From the NCBI RefSeq assembly GCF_050875635.1, contig NZ_JBPAOH010000020.1:14103-78102 (forward strand): a stretch of 64,000 nt of DNA, read 5' to 3'. This DNA comes from Hassallia sp050875635 (GTDB lineage: Bacteria; Cyanobacteriota; Cyanobacteriia; Cyanobacteriales; Nostocaceae). Below the pieces are notes generated by a model that was not told the origin of the DNA, did no database searches, and worked only from the letters and a program-made list of their open reading frames with translations. The first letter of the stretch is position 1; each line of letters begins with the position of its first letter. The position numbers and the translations under genes are program-made. Below, piece by piece: positions 16,556 to 25,400 of this stretch.

Positions 16556-16807
16556 ACATCGCGATGTTAGGTTAATACATCGCCATGTTAGGTTAATACA
16601 TCGCAATGTTAGGTTAATACATCGCAATGTTAGGTTAATACATCGCAATGTTAGGTTAATACATCGCAATGTTATGTTAATACATCGCAATGTTATGCCA
16701 ATACATCGCGATGTTATGCCAATACATCGCGATGTTATGCCAATACATCTCGATGTTATGCCAATACATCGCGATGTTAGGTTAATACATCGCCATGTTA
16801 TGTTAAT
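16556..16807. repeat. 12-copy 21-bp tandem array of ACATCGCRATGT palindromes
   Basis: Twelve contiguous 21-bp units, plus a partial thirteenth at 16808, each begin with ACATCGC-R/C-ATGT, which is a perfect 12-bp palindrome in the ACATCGCGATGT version. A 9-bp AT-rich linker (TAGGTTAAT, TATGTTAAT or TATGCCAAT) follows in every unit. Sub-blocks share a linker type, showing stepwise duplication. As 21 is divisible by three, both strands stay open as fortuitous heptapeptide-repeat frames. There are no unique spacers, so it is not CRISPR. It lies 290-540 bp upstream of the TPR-CHAT gene. Confidence 0.95.
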
Positions 16808-17093
16808 ACATCCCCCTGCATTTAAAAACGCGATCGCTTTGGCGGAGCCTCTCGTAGAGAAGCGTTTCTTTTGGAGAATCGCTCATACACTCATCCTGTA
16901 CAAAGTACATCCCCCACCTCGTTACAAAATTAGAAACGGATCGCATATCTATTTGAGAATGCCTGTAAGATAACAATCAAACTTCAGTAATTTATCTGAA
17001 GTCAATTAAATCATTTGCTCATATCGCATTCACAAGATCCCCGACAACTTTACGAAGTCGGGGATCTGAAGAATAACTTATTGAGGCTGAACA
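16808..17093 (+). promoter_or_regulatory. leader region of the TPR-CHAT gene with hairpin
   Basis: About 285 bp without a gene. It holds a dispersed repeat module near 16832-16865 and a perfect 11-bp inverted repeat AGATCCCCGAC (17035-17045) / GTCGGGGATCT (17057-17067), ending 26 bp before the ATG. The hairpin may be an attenuator, a translational regulator or a dispersed palindrome. There is no T-run. Confidence 0.4.
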
Positions 17094-20000
17094 ATGAATA
17101 AAGGTGCAAAGTCTCAGCGGATTTTCTGGTGCTTGCTACCCAGTTTTACCCGCTACAGTTTAATTTTATTACTCAATGGTGTCTTTTTATCAACCGTGGC
17201 AGCGACTCGCAGCACGAGTGTGCAGATAGCACAGCGATCGGAAACTCCTTCTACTCAAGCAACTCGCGCAGCGGCGAAACGCCTCTATGTTGAGGGATTT
17301 CAACTGCTTAAGCAAGGCACAGCAGAATCACTGCGACAGGCACTTGAGAAATGGAAACAAGCACTACCCTTATTGCGGCAAGTGGGCGATAAAGCGGTGG
17401 AAGCTGCCACACTCAACAATATTGGCTTTGTCTACAACGATTTAGGCGACAAGCAACAAGCCCTGAACTATTACAATCAGTCACTTCCCTTATCGCGGCA
17501 AGTGGGCGATAAAGAACGGGAAGCTACTACTCTCAACAATATTAGCTCAGTCTACAACGATTTAGGCGACAAGCAACAAGCCCTCAACTTCTACAATCAG
17601 TCACTACACTTGTGGCAAGAAGTGGGCAATAAAGCGTGGGAAGCTCGCACCCTCACAGGTATTGGCAGAGTCTACAACGATTTAGGCGACAAGCAACAAG
17701 CCCTCAATTTCTACAATCAGTCACTACCGTTGTGGCAAGAAGTGGGCGATAAAGCGGCGGAAGCTACCACACTCAACAATATTGGCTTAGTCTACGACAA
17801 TTTAGGCGACAAGCAACAAGCCCTCAACTTCTACAATCAGTCACTACCCTTGTCGCGGCAAGTGGGCGATAAAGCGGCGGAAGCTGCCACTCTCAACAAT
17901 ATTGGCTTAGTCTACGACAATTTAGGTGACAAGCAACAAGCCCTCAATTTCTACAATCAGTCACTACCCTTGTCGCGGCAAGTGGGCAATAAAGCGGGGG
18001 AAGCTGCCACACTCAACAATATTGGCTTAGTCTACCACGCTTTAGGCGACAAGCAACAAGCCCTCAATTTCTACAATCAGTCACTACCCTTGTCGCGGCA
18101 AGTGGGCAATAAAGCGGGGGAAGCTACCATCCTCACGGGTATTGGCTTAGTCTACAACAATTTAGGCGACAAGCAACAAGCCCTCAATTACTACAATCAG
18201 TCACTACCCTTAAGGCGGCAAGTGGGCGATAAAACAGGGGAAGCTCGCACTCTCAACAATATTGGCGGAGTCTACAATAGTTTAGGCGAGAAGCAACAAG
18301 CCCTCAATTACTACAATCAGTCACTACCCTTATCGCGGCAAGTGGGCAATAAAGCGGGGGAAGCTAGCACCCTTTCTAATATCGCTTCTGTAGAACGCGA
18401 TCGCGACAATCTCCAACAAGCCCTGACTCAAATTCAAGCAGCAATAAATATTATTGAAGATTTACGCACTAAAGTTGATAGCCAAGACCTGCGAACATCT
18501 TACTTTGCCTCTCAACAGGGCGTTTATAAATTCTACATCGACTTGTTGATGCAACTGCACAAAAAAGAGCCATCAAAAGGATATAACGCCGAAGCACTCC
18601 ACGCCAGTGAAAGTTCTCGCGCCCGTGGTTTAATTGAACTGTTAACCGAAGCTAGAGCAAATATTCGTAAAGGCGTTAACCCCCAACTCCTGGAAGAAGA
18701 AAAGCGCTTGCAATTAAAAATTGAAGCTATAGGAAAACAAATACAAGAGTTATCTAACAAACCACAAACGGAAACCGCAGAAGAAAACTTTAAAAAAGAA
18801 CTTGAAACTCTCCTCACTCAACAGAAAGAACTACAAACCAAAATCCGCACGAATAGCCCGAAATACGCAGCGCTGCAATATCCCCAACCATTGACTTTAC
18901 CGCAAATTCAGCAACAACTCGATAAAGATACCCTATTATTAGAATATTCCTTGGGTGAAGAACGCAGTTATCTTTGGGCTGTAACTCCCAACTCTATCGA
19001 CAGCTACGAACTTCCCAAACGGAAAGAGATAGAAAAAGCAGCCACGGAATTTAGACGCAACTTGCAACAAAACGCAGCAGGGGACTTAACAGCTTTATCT
19101 ACTTTATCTGCAACTAAACTGAGTAAACTCATCCTTGCACCTGTAGTTGACAAGTTAGGGAAAAAGCGCTTAGTCATTGTTGCTGATGGGGAATTACAGA
19201 AGATTCCCTTTGCGGCATTAAATGACGTAGAGACCAGACAGCAAAACGTCTCTACAAAACGCCCTATTTCCCAGACAGAGGTTTATCAACCCCTAATAGT
19301 CAACCATGAAATAGTCAACTTACCTTCAGTAACAACAATTGCTAACCATAGACTTGACTTAAAAGGACGAAAAAGCGCACCCAAAACCCTCGCTATACTT
19401 GCCGATCCGGTATTTGAAGTTAATGATACGCGAATCACTGGCAAACCTACAAGTATCGTTCCTAACCTCGACCTTCGCGCTCAAATCGAACAATCTGACT
19501 TGAAGCGGGGAGCGAAAAATCTCAATCGCTCACGCTGGGAAAGAATTAAAGGTACACGCACTGAAGCAAATGCAATTTTAAACCTCGTACCATCTTCTCA
19601 ACATCTCCAAGCTTTTGATTTTGATGCTAACTACAACTGGGTAACAAATAAGCAACTTTCTCAATATCGCTTTTTACATTTTGCTACCCACGGCTTTGCT
19701 GACCCCATCAACCCAGAATTATCAGGAATTGTCTTATCTCTGGTAGACAAACAAGGTAAACCCGCTAATAAAGGTTATCTGCGACTAGGTGACATTTTCA
19801 ATCTTGACTTTGCAGCGGATTTAATCGTACTTAGTGCTTGTGAAACCGGTTTAGGCAAAGATGTCAACGGTGAAGGATTAGTAGGCTTGACAAGAGGATT
19901 GATGTATGCAGGTGCAGAACGTGTTGCCGTGTCTCTTTGGCAAGTTGACGATGCGGGGACGGCAGAATTTATGCAAGAATTTTACACGCTTTTGTTGAAG

Positions 20001-20117
20001 CAGGGCAAGTCGCCTACGGTTGCTTTGCGTGCAGCACAACTGAAGTTCTGGGAAAATTCAAGTTTGCAAAATCCTTATTATTGGTCTGCTTTCACTTTAC
20101 AGGGTGAGTGGCGTTGA
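17094..20117 (+). CDS. TPR-CHAT protein (caspase-like peptidase domain with tetratricopeptide repeats)
   Basis: A 1007-residue protein. Residues 22-38 are hydrophobic (signal or anchor). Residues 60-470 are tetratricopeptide repeats, eight of them 40 residues long and almost identical (DLGDKQQALNFYNQSLPL), with degenerate repeats at each end. A coiled-coil stretch (about 515-595) follows, then a C-terminal CHAT domain with FLHFATHGF (His 866) and LSACETGLG (Cys 916), the expected catalytic dyad. CHAT domains are caspase-like proteases. TPR-CHAT proteins are numerous in cyanobacteria and mostly uncharacterised; in other bacteria one (TPR-CHAT/Csx29) cleaves a protein in a type III-E CRISPR context. 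No partner gene is adjacent. A dispersed palindrome lies within the gene at 19226-19254. Confidence 0.93.
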   Translation: MNKGAKSQRIFWCLLPSFTRYSLILLLNGVFLSTVAATRSTSVQIAQRSETPSTQATRAAAKRLYVEGFQLLKQGTAESLRQALEKWKQALPLLRQVGDKAVEAATLNNIGFVYNDLGDKQQALNYYNQSLPLSRQVGDKEREATTLNNISSVYNDLGDKQQALNFYNQSLHLWQEVGNKAWEARTLTGIGRVYNDLGDKQQALNFYNQSLPLWQEVGDKAAEATTLNNIGLVYDNLGDKQQALNFYNQSLPLSRQVGDKAAEAATLNNIGLVYDNLGDKQQALNFYNQSLPLSRQVGNKAGEAATLNNIGLVYHALGDKQQALNFYNQSLPLSRQVGNKAGEATILTGIGLVYNNLGDKQQALNYYNQSLPLRRQVGDKTGEARTLNNIGGVYNSLGEKQQALNYYNQSLPLSRQVGNKAGEASTLSNIASVERDRDNLQQALTQIQAAINIIEDLRTKVDSQDLRTSYFASQQGVYKFYIDLLMQLHKKEPSKGYNAEALHASESSRARGLIELLTEARANIRKGVNPQLLEEEKRLQLKIEAIGKQIQELSNKPQTETAEENFKKELETLLTQQKELQTKIRTNSPKYAALQYPQPLTLPQIQQQLDKDTLLLEYSLGEERSYLWAVTPNSIDSYELPKRKEIEKAATEFRRNLQQNAAGDLTALSTLSATKLSKLILAPVVDKLGKKRLVIVADGELQKIPFAALNDVETRQQNVSTKRPISQTEVYQPLIVNHEIVNLPSVTTIANHRLDLKGRKSAPKTLAILADPVFEVNDTRITGKPTSIVPNLDLRAQIEQSDLKRGAKNLNRSRWERIKGTRTEANAILNLVPSSQHLQAFDFDANYNWVTNKQLSQYRFLHFATHGFADPINPELSGIVLSLVDKQGKPANKGYLRLGDIFNLDFAADLIVLSACETGLGKDVNGEGLVGLTRGLMYAGAERVAVSLWQVDDAGTAEFMQEFYTLLLKQGKSPTVALRAAQLKFWENSSLQNPYYWSAFTLQGEWR
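17401..18360 (+). repeat. eight 120-bp direct repeats encoding TPR units
   Basis: Eight in-frame 120-bp units are almost identical at DNA level (for example the recurring GGCGACAAGCAACAAGCCCT). This implies recent expansion or gene conversion. Unit number probably varies between strains. Confidence 0.93.
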
Positions 20118-20281
20118 GGTGCATCTTTACGCCCGCAGGCTAGAAGCCTGGGGCTATACGAACAAAGCCTGCCGACCCAGGCTAAAAACCTTATTTTTCC
20201 GTAGTCCGCGTAGGCGGACTTGGTTCGTTTAGCTGCACCCTTCTAGGGTGACGGGAATGTGGTGTAAGTGAGCGCGATCGC
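20118..20281. repeat. short intergenic repeats between TPR-CHAT and hisC
   Basis: The 3' ends of two convergent genes face each other. The gap contains AGGCTAGAAGCCT-type modules and the hairpin AGTCCGC-GTAG-GCGGACT (20201-20218), which could end transcription from either side. Confidence 0.5.
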
Positions 20282-21334
20282 CTACTTTATCAAATTACTC
20301 AACGTCTCCACCAAAACTTGATTTTGCTCATCGGTGCCAACTGTAATCCGTAATTTATCATTAATTCCAGGCTGGGGGAAATAGCGTACCAAAATTCCCC
20401 TTGATTTCAAGCTTTTATATAGATATTCGGCATTTTTTTCTTTCGGCTGTACCAGCAAAAAGTTAGCTTGAGAATCCCATACTTGAAAATTCAACTGTCT
20501 CAAGTCTGCTGCTAACTTTGTGCGCGATCGCTTAACTTTTTCTGCACAAGCATTTTTATAAGCTTGATCGCTTATCGCCGCTGCCCCAATTTTACAGGCG
20601 ATCGCATCAATATTATAGCTATCCTTCACTTTATACAATCCACTCAGCAACTGCGGATTTGCGATCGCAAATCCCAAACGCAATCCTGCTAACGAGTATC
20701 CCTTAGAAAGTGTGCGAATAGCAATGACATTCTCAAATTCTGCAACCAAAGAGAGTGCATTCTCCTCAGCAAAATCTACATAAGCTTCGTCAATCACCAA
20801 AACCCCAGATAAATTACTTGCTAATTTCCGCAGTTCATCAGTTGAAACCACATGTCCCGAAGGACTGTTAGGAGAAGCAATAAATGTTACAGAACCATTA
20901 GCATCAATCAATTCTGCCAAAGGTAAGCGATAGTCGTCAGTGTAGGGAATTTCGATAATTTCCGCTGATTGCATCTGTGTCAGCGTACTATATAATACGT
21001 AAGTAGGCGTAGGATAAACTACTTTGCGTCCTGGTTCTGCACAAGCGCGAATCACCAAATTTAACACCTCATCACTGCCATTTCCGACAAGAATCCAATC
21101 AGCAGGAACTTTCAAAGCTTCACTTACAGCGCGTCGAAACTCCTGTGCAAACGGATTTGGATAGCGTCGCAACGATTCCGCATCAAAGTTACGCAGCACC
21201 TCCAACACTGCCGGTGAGGGAGGATAGGGGTTTTCGTTGCTGTTGAGTTTGATGATTTGGCTATTAGGTTGAGGCTGTTCACCAGGAACATAGCCAGCCA
21301 TTGCATCAATATTCGCACGGAAGTATTCATTCAT
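20282..21334 (-). CDS. hisC: histidinol-phosphate aminotransferase
   Basis: A 350-residue PLP-dependent class II-type aminotransferase that converts imidazole acetol phosphate and glutamate to L-histidinol phosphate in histidine biosynthesis. The N-terminal signature IIKLNSNENPYPPSPAVLEV, the cofactor site ILVGNGSDEVLNLVIRA, FIASPNSPSGHVVS, VIDEAYVDFAEENAL and the PLP-lysine segment AIRTLSKGYSLAGLRLGF are all present, with the C-terminal RITVGTDEQNQVLVE. It is cytoplasmic and acts as a dimer. It stands alone, and some cyanobacteria carry more than one HisC-like gene. Length is normal. Confidence 0.95.
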   Translation of the reverse strand: MNEYFRANIDAMAGYVPGEQPQPNSQIIKLNSNENPYPPSPAVLEVLRNFDAESLRRYPNPFAQEFRRAVSEALKVPADWILVGNGSDEVLNLVIRACAEPGRKVVYPTPTYVLYSTLTQMQSAEIIEIPYTDDYRLPLAELIDANGSVTFIASPNSPSGHVVSTDELRKLASNLSGVLVIDEAYVDFAEENALSLVAEFENVIAIRTLSKGYSLAGLRLGFAIANPQLLSGLYKVKDSYNIDAIACKIGAAAISDQAYKNACAEKVKRSRTKLAADLRQLNFQVWDSQANFLLVQPKEKNAEYLYKSLKSRGILVRYFPQPGINDKLRITVGTDEQNQVLVETLSNLIK

Positions 21335-21586
21335 TGGTTGAGATGCTATCTGGCAAATTTTATTATCCTACAGGACTTACGCAGAAATCTCTCAAACTCT
21401 TGTTTCTCTGTGTTCTCTGCGTTCTCTGCGGTTCGTCGCATCCGTGAAAGAGTGCGTAAGTCCCGATCCTATAGGACTTACGCTCATATGATGGAATTAA
21501 ACGAACCGCAGAGGCACAGAGTTCACAGAGGAATGAGGAAGAGAGAATTTTGCTTAAGTCCTAATTTTAATAGAAGGAAACAACGC
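21335..21586. repeat. intergenic copies of a dispersed cyanobacterial repeat
   Basis: The phrases AGGACTTACGCA and CTCTGCGTTCTCTGCGGTTCG appear, then again inverted (GAACCGCAGAGGCACAGAG). They form a long imperfect inverted repeat of the widespread 'nnCTCTGCGnnCTCTGCGG' type; a related piece occurs at 41885-41915. No gene is present. Confidence 0.55.
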
Positions 21587-22336
21587 TTACCATCCTTGTT
21601 CAGTCGGTCGAATCAGGATTTCGTTAACGTTAACGCGCTGCGGTTGGGTGACTGCGTAAACGATCGCCGCAGCAACATCCTCGCTTTGCAGTGGTGTGAT
21701 AGAGTTGCGCCTTTCTATGGTACGCTGTTTAGCGATCGCATCAGTTATATGACTGTCTATTTCTGTGTCTACCATCCCAGGTTCAACGATGGTAACGCGG
21801 ATATTGTCTTTGTATACTTCTTGCCGCAACGCTTCGGAAAAACCGTTGATACCCCATTTTGTCAAATTATAAACACCGATGCCCGCCCGCGCTGTCCTAC
21901 CCGCCACTGAGGAGATGTTAACGATATGCCCCGCTTTTTGCGCTTTAAATATTGGTAGAGTAGCATGAGTCACATAAAGCACTCCCAAAAGGTTAATGTC
22001 TATCATCCGTCGCCAATCTGAGGTATCCGCGCCATCAATATCACCAGCTAATGCCAAGCCTGCATTATTTATCAGTATATCTACGCGACCGTAATGAGCA
22101 TGTACCTTTTGCACCAAATTCTTCGCTTGAGTTTCGTCAGTCAAATCGGCAACAATTGGCAAAGCCTCGCCACCACTAGCTTCAATGCGTTGTGCCAATT
22201 TATCTAAGAGTTCTCCACGTCTTGCGGCGATCGCCACTTTTGCCTTTTCTGCGAAGAGTGCGATCGCTGTGGCTTCACCAATCCCTGATGATGCTCCGGT
22301 GATAATTGCTACTTTATTATCTAATTTACCTGCCAT
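21587..22336 (-). CDS. short-chain dehydrogenase/reductase (classical SDR)
   Basis: A 249-residue classical SDR from the ATG at 22336, chosen because AAGGAGG lies 5 bases upstream; the longer frame to 22375 runs into heptamer repeats. It has the NAD(P) motif TGASSGIGEATA, NNAGLALAG, the catalytic Ser in VNISSVAGRTA and the YNLTK (YxxxK) pair. It resembles serine or 3-hydroxy-acid dehydrogenases of the YdfG type, but the substrate cannot be read from sequence. It lacks the RGSGR pentapeptide known from HetN, so it is not taken as hetN. Confidence 0.9.
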   Translation of the reverse strand: MAGKLDNKVAIITGASSGIGEATAIALFAEKAKVAIAARRGELLDKLAQRIEASGGEALPIVADLTDETQAKNLVQKVHAHYGRVDILINNAGLALAGDIDGADTSDWRRMIDINLLGVLYVTHATLPIFKAQKAGHIVNISSVAGRTARAGIGVYNLTKWGINGFSEALRQEVYKDNIRVTIVEPGMVDTEIDSHITDAIAKQRTIERRNSITPLQSEDVAAAIVYAVTQPQRVNVNEILIRPTEQGW

Positions 22337-22346
22337 AAATACCTCC

Positions 22347-22388
22347 TTGGGAATTGGGCATTGGGCAATGGGCATTGGGCAATGCCCT
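22347..22388. repeat. heptamer array (GGGCATT/GGGCAAT) upstream of SDR
   Basis: About six heptamers sit immediately upstream of the ribosome binding site of the minus-strand SDR gene. The rest of the gap to 22674 is AT-rich and gene-free. Confidence 0.75.
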
Positions 22389-22674
22389 ATAAATATCAGT
22401 TTTAAAACTAAAATTTGGAAATCTTGTGACTATGAAGAATGCGAAATTTTGCACTTTTTTTGACATTATCACGATACGCTGACATATTTTTCATAAATTA
22501 CTTAATTTGTGAGATTTTCCTGACTTAAATAAAGAAAGAAAATCGTAATGTTAAGTAACAGTTAATTTAAGAATCAATATTAAATATCAATGTATTAAAG
22601 CTATACTTATGACTGATGAAAAAATATGTCAATATAGCTTAAGTTAAATCTGGTTAAAAGGAGTATAAGTAAAA

Positions 22675-23055
22675 ATGGTTTTCACAACATGCAAATACGC
22701 TGTGGGTATATTCTCAATTCGTCAAGATGTCGAAGCTGCCCTTGGTGAACTGAAAAACGCAGGTTTTTCTTTAGAGAAAGTATCTTTGTTGACTAATGCC
22801 TGGATTAAAAGCGCAATGGGTGAAGAAGACAGTATCAGTAGTGCTTTAGCAAAAAGGGGTATTCCTGAAGAAAGAGCCAAATTTTATAAATCTCAATTGT
22901 TCGAGGGTAATTTTTTACTCGTATTAGAAAATGTCAAGGATGAAATAGACGATGCGAAAGCGATTCTTCAGCAACGGGGTATTCAAGAGTGGGGTGTTTA
23001 TCATAAGAAAGTTAGATCCGGATGGGGAAAGAAAGGTAATAAAGTAAGTGTCTAA
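22675..23055 (+). CDS. general-stress-protein-17M-like small protein
   Basis: A 126-residue soluble protein. Residues 8-60 (YAVGIFSIRQDVEAALGELK, AGFSLEKVSLLT) match the short ferredoxin-like domain known in bacteria as the general stress protein 17M-like or heat-induced YflT domain. The second half (FYKSQLFEGNFLLVLE, AKAILQQRGIQEWGVYH) repeats the alpha-beta pattern and ends with a basic tail. AAGGAG lies 12 bases before the ATG. The family's role is unknown; it is often linked to stress response. It is not clearly in an operon: 230 bp separate it from the next gene. Confidence 0.75.
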   Translation: MVFTTCKYAVGIFSIRQDVEAALGELKNAGFSLEKVSLLTNAWIKSAMGEEDSISSALAKRGIPEERAKFYKSQLFEGNFLLVLENVKDEIDDAKAILQQRGIQEWGVYHKKVRSGWGKKGNKVSV

Positions 23056-23285
23056 CAAAAAATTTTAAGTAGTTACAATGAAAAATCAAACCAGTGGTCT
23101 AGTCAAAGATATGCCATTGGATAGATGCGGTAAACAATGAATTCACTAAAGTATTAAAAAGACGGGTTAGTGAAGCATTTTTAGATGAGTTGAAAATAAA
23201 TTTAAGAAGCGATATTGTACTTTGAGTTAGTTTGAGTTTGTTCGCTTCTATTTGAGCAACCCGGAACCAGAGCAAGAGGTGAATT

Positions 23286-23855
23286 GTGTTTATCGATTAC
23301 ATCACGCTAATGCTGATCAACATGGTAGCCGGGTTGTTTTTACTGGCTTACTATCTGTATGAGGGGATAGATAACCCTCGTCAAAAGCAGTGGATTCCGG
23401 GTTTTGGAATTGTGGGTGCGATCGCTCTTGTGACTGGTTTGCACATGATCTTGACTTGGCCCGTAATTAGTAGCTTTAATATTGCTTTTGGGGAAACTAC
23501 CGTTTTATTTGGTGCGTTGTTCATGGCAACGGCGATCGCTCTTTCTCAAGGATGGGAGTTACTGACAATAGCGATTTATGCTTTTTTCGTTGGTTTAGTG
23601 GCGATCGTCATCGGTTCGCGCATTATCAGCTTGGGGCTAACAAAACAACCACTGATATCAGGCATCGGCTTTATTTTAACAGGGTTGGGCGGCATCTGTG
23701 CCGCGCCAACACTCTATTGGAAAAATCGAACTTGGCGATTAATTGGTGTAGCTGTGCTAATACTAGCCGGTTTGATTTGGGGATTTATTGGCTATAACGC
23801 TTATTGGATTCATCTAGAAGGTTTCCAGAAATGGGTTCCCACACCAATGCGTTAA
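23286..23855 (+). CDS. DUF981-family membrane protein
   Basis: A 189-residue integral membrane protein starting at a GTG (23286) preceded by AGAGGTG. Six or seven hydrophobic helices are visible (for example INMVAGLFLLAYYLYEG, PGFGIVGAIALVTGLHMILT, LFGALFMATAIALSQGWELL, WRLIGVAVLILAGLIWGFIG). The order and spacing fit DUF981, a family of unknown function found in archaea and cyanobacteria. No catalytic motif is apparent. It is followed after 83 bp by a pentapeptide-repeat gene on the same strand. Confidence 0.8.
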   Translation: MFIDYITLMLINMVAGLFLLAYYLYEGIDNPRQKQWIPGFGIVGAIALVTGLHMILTWPVISSFNIAFGETTVLFGALFMATAIALSQGWELLTIAIYAFFVGLVAIVIGSRIISLGLTKQPLISGIGFILTGLGGICAAPTLYWKNRTWRLIGVAVLILAGLIWGFIGYNAYWIHLEGFQKWVPTPMR

Positions 23856-23938
23856 TTGAATAACTATCGCAGGGTAGGGGTGTTTCTGATTAATTTGTGG
23901 CTTAATTGATATAGCAGAAGCCTTACGGAGAAAAGCCG

Positions 23939-24472
23939 ATGAAAGCCGAACAACTTCTGGCAAAATATGCCGCAGGTGAAAGAGATTTTACAGAAGTAAA
24001 TCTGAGTGAAGCTTCTTTGCAAGGAGTGGATCTTAGTGGGGCAATTTTAGATAGAGCCATACTTGATGGTGCGAATTTGAGTCAGGCTAATTTGCGCTCT
24101 TGCAGTTTAACTCAAGCAGACTTGAATGGGGCAAATTTAACGAATGCCGATTTAAGTGAAGCTAACTTGAGTGGAGCAATTTTGGATGGGGCAATTTTAG
24201 AGGGAGCAATTTTTAACAACGCTAACCTTAGTCAATCTGAATTGACTGTAGCCAAGATGATTGAGGCAAATTTAAGCGACGCAGATTTGAGCGAGGCAAA
24301 TCTGAGCGCGGCAAATCTCGATCAAGCTGATTTGACAGGAGCTGATTTAGCTGTTGCAGATTTGAGTCAAGCAAATTTGAGTCAAGCCGATTTGAACCAA
24401 GCAAACTTGAATGGGGCAAACTTGGAAGGAGCAAATCTGGAAGGAACTATCTTTGATGAAAATCAAAAGTGA
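23939..24472 (+). CDS. pentapeptide-repeat protein
   Basis: A 177-residue protein. From about residue 18 nearly the whole chain is A(D/N)LSX-type pentapeptides (ANLSQANLRSCSLTQADLNG and so on), about 30 units, forming a right-handed quadrilateral beta-helix. A short N-terminal cap (MKAEQLLAKYAAGERDFTEV) precedes it. Such proteins are abundant in cyanobacteria, mostly without known function. There is no signal peptide. The DNA repeat is diverged, so the array is old. Confidence 0.92.
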   Translation: MKAEQLLAKYAAGERDFTEVNLSEASLQGVDLSGAILDRAILDGANLSQANLRSCSLTQADLNGANLTNADLSEANLSGAILDGAILEGAIFNNANLSQSELTVAKMIEANLSDADLSEANLSAANLDQADLTGADLAVADLSQANLSQADLNQANLNGANLEGANLEGTIFDENQK

Positions 24473-24921
24473 TGAAATTTGATATTCAGTAGTATTACGG
24501 TGGCGTTCAGGTAAATATGCATTAGAGCAAGTGGCAATTCTCAGGTGGATATACAGCTATTTCCGCCTTGCTGAATATTAATATAAAATTCCTAATTTAT
24601 CGAGCGAGACGTTTTGACGGAACGTCTCTACTTTGCGCTTGAAAGCCAATACGGTTCGGTTAAAAATTATTGGTAAAAATCCCACACCCCCCGTACAGAC
24701 CTTATATCATGTCCATTTAATTGCCCGTAATCAAATATTTTTGTAATCAGGACTTCAGTCTTGATCTCATCTTCACAGAGGTTATTGGTGGTAAATAATT
24801 TTAATCTTATCCAAAGCGTATGTGAAGGCGGCTTACATATTTGCTTCAAACACTTGTCAAAATTTTGACCATTGTTTATATTGAGCCAGTGTAAGAATTT
24901 TGACTGGTTAGGAGAAATACT
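24473..24921. other. intergenic region with palindrome copy
   Basis: About 450 bp without a gene. It contains a member of the GTAGAGACG palindrome family (GAGACGTT...AACGTCTC, 24606-24628) and the phrase CCAATACGGTTCGGTTAAAA, which I recognise as a dispersed motif in Nostocales. The promoter of the following small gene is expected near the end. Confidence 0.45.
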
Positions 24922-25179
24922 GTGGTTGAAGCCGCAACAAAATTAATGTTAGCTTTTATGATGCTTTTCGGTGGTGGTCATCATGGACACAACAAACACC
25001 AAAACAAAGCGCCGGACAAGCAACCAGAGACTGTAAGTCAAACTTGGGCTACTAAAAATAACCAAAAAGCATCCGTAGCTGTACCGGAACCACCAAATGC
25101 CGGAATAATATTTGCTGGCGCGGGTATATCAGTGATACTACTGAGAAAGTGCCAAAAGCAGAAAATGAGGAATTGGTAA
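24922..25179 (+). CDS. small PEP-CTERM protein
   Basis: An 85-residue exported protein from a GTG start (24922), with AGGAG 7 bases upstream. Residues 5-18 are hydrophobic (TKLMLAFMMLFGGG), a His/Asn/Lys-rich stretch follows (GHHGHNKHQNKAPDKQ), and the end is a PEP-CTERM sorting signal: VPEPPN, a hydrophobic helix AGIIFAGAGISVILL and a basic tail RKCQKQK. Such signals are processed by an exosortase (EpsH/XrtA-like) and linked to extracellular polysaccharide. The mature part would be only about 40 residues, so it may be a small surface or matrix peptide. No exosortase lies in the window. Confidence 0.72.
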   Translation: MVEAATKLMLAFMMLFGGGHHGHNKHQNKAPDKQPETVSQTWATKNNQKASVAVPEPPNAGIIFAGAGISVILLRKCQKQKMRNW

Positions 25180-25310
25180 TTGGGCATGGGGCATTGGGAA
25201 TTGGGCATTGGTAATTGGGCATGGGGCATTGGGAATTGGGCATTGGTAATTGGTAATTGTCCCCCTTGTCTCCCTGCCCCCTGCCCCATTCCCCATTCCC
25301 AATTCCCAAC
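25178..25310. repeat. heptamer array between the PEP-CTERM gene and chlP
   Basis: Contiguous heptamers GGGCATT, GGGAATT and GGTAATT, then inverted CCCCATT/CCCAATT types, fill the gap. Several open frames through them are artefacts, including the spurious N-terminal extension of chlP. Confidence 0.85.
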
Positions 25311-25400
25311 TTTGGCTTTTGTAGCGAAAAATTAAGGAATGTTGCATTTCACGCTTTTGCGTCAGCCAAAGAGACAAAAGAGCCAAAAGTACGTGGTAGT

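Noticed and set aside
16556..16807. CRISPR array
   Set aside because: Units are contiguous 21-mers without unique spacers, and no cas genes are nearby.
16412..16973. Open frames on both strands through the 21-bp array (heptapeptide-repeat proteins)
   Set aside because: The period is a multiple of three and lacks stop codons in these frames, so openness is automatic. There is no ribosome binding site or non-repeat domain. On the minus strand the frame merely runs into the antitoxin region.
17401..18360. CRISPR-like regular repeats at 120-bp spacing
   Set aside because: They are in-frame coding repeats for TPR units; the sequence between conserved phrases is also repeated.
21587..22336. Candidate hetN
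   Set aside because: It is a classical SDR but lacks the RGSGR motif and is far from the hgl genes; it looks like a general hydroxy-acid or serine dehydrogenase type.
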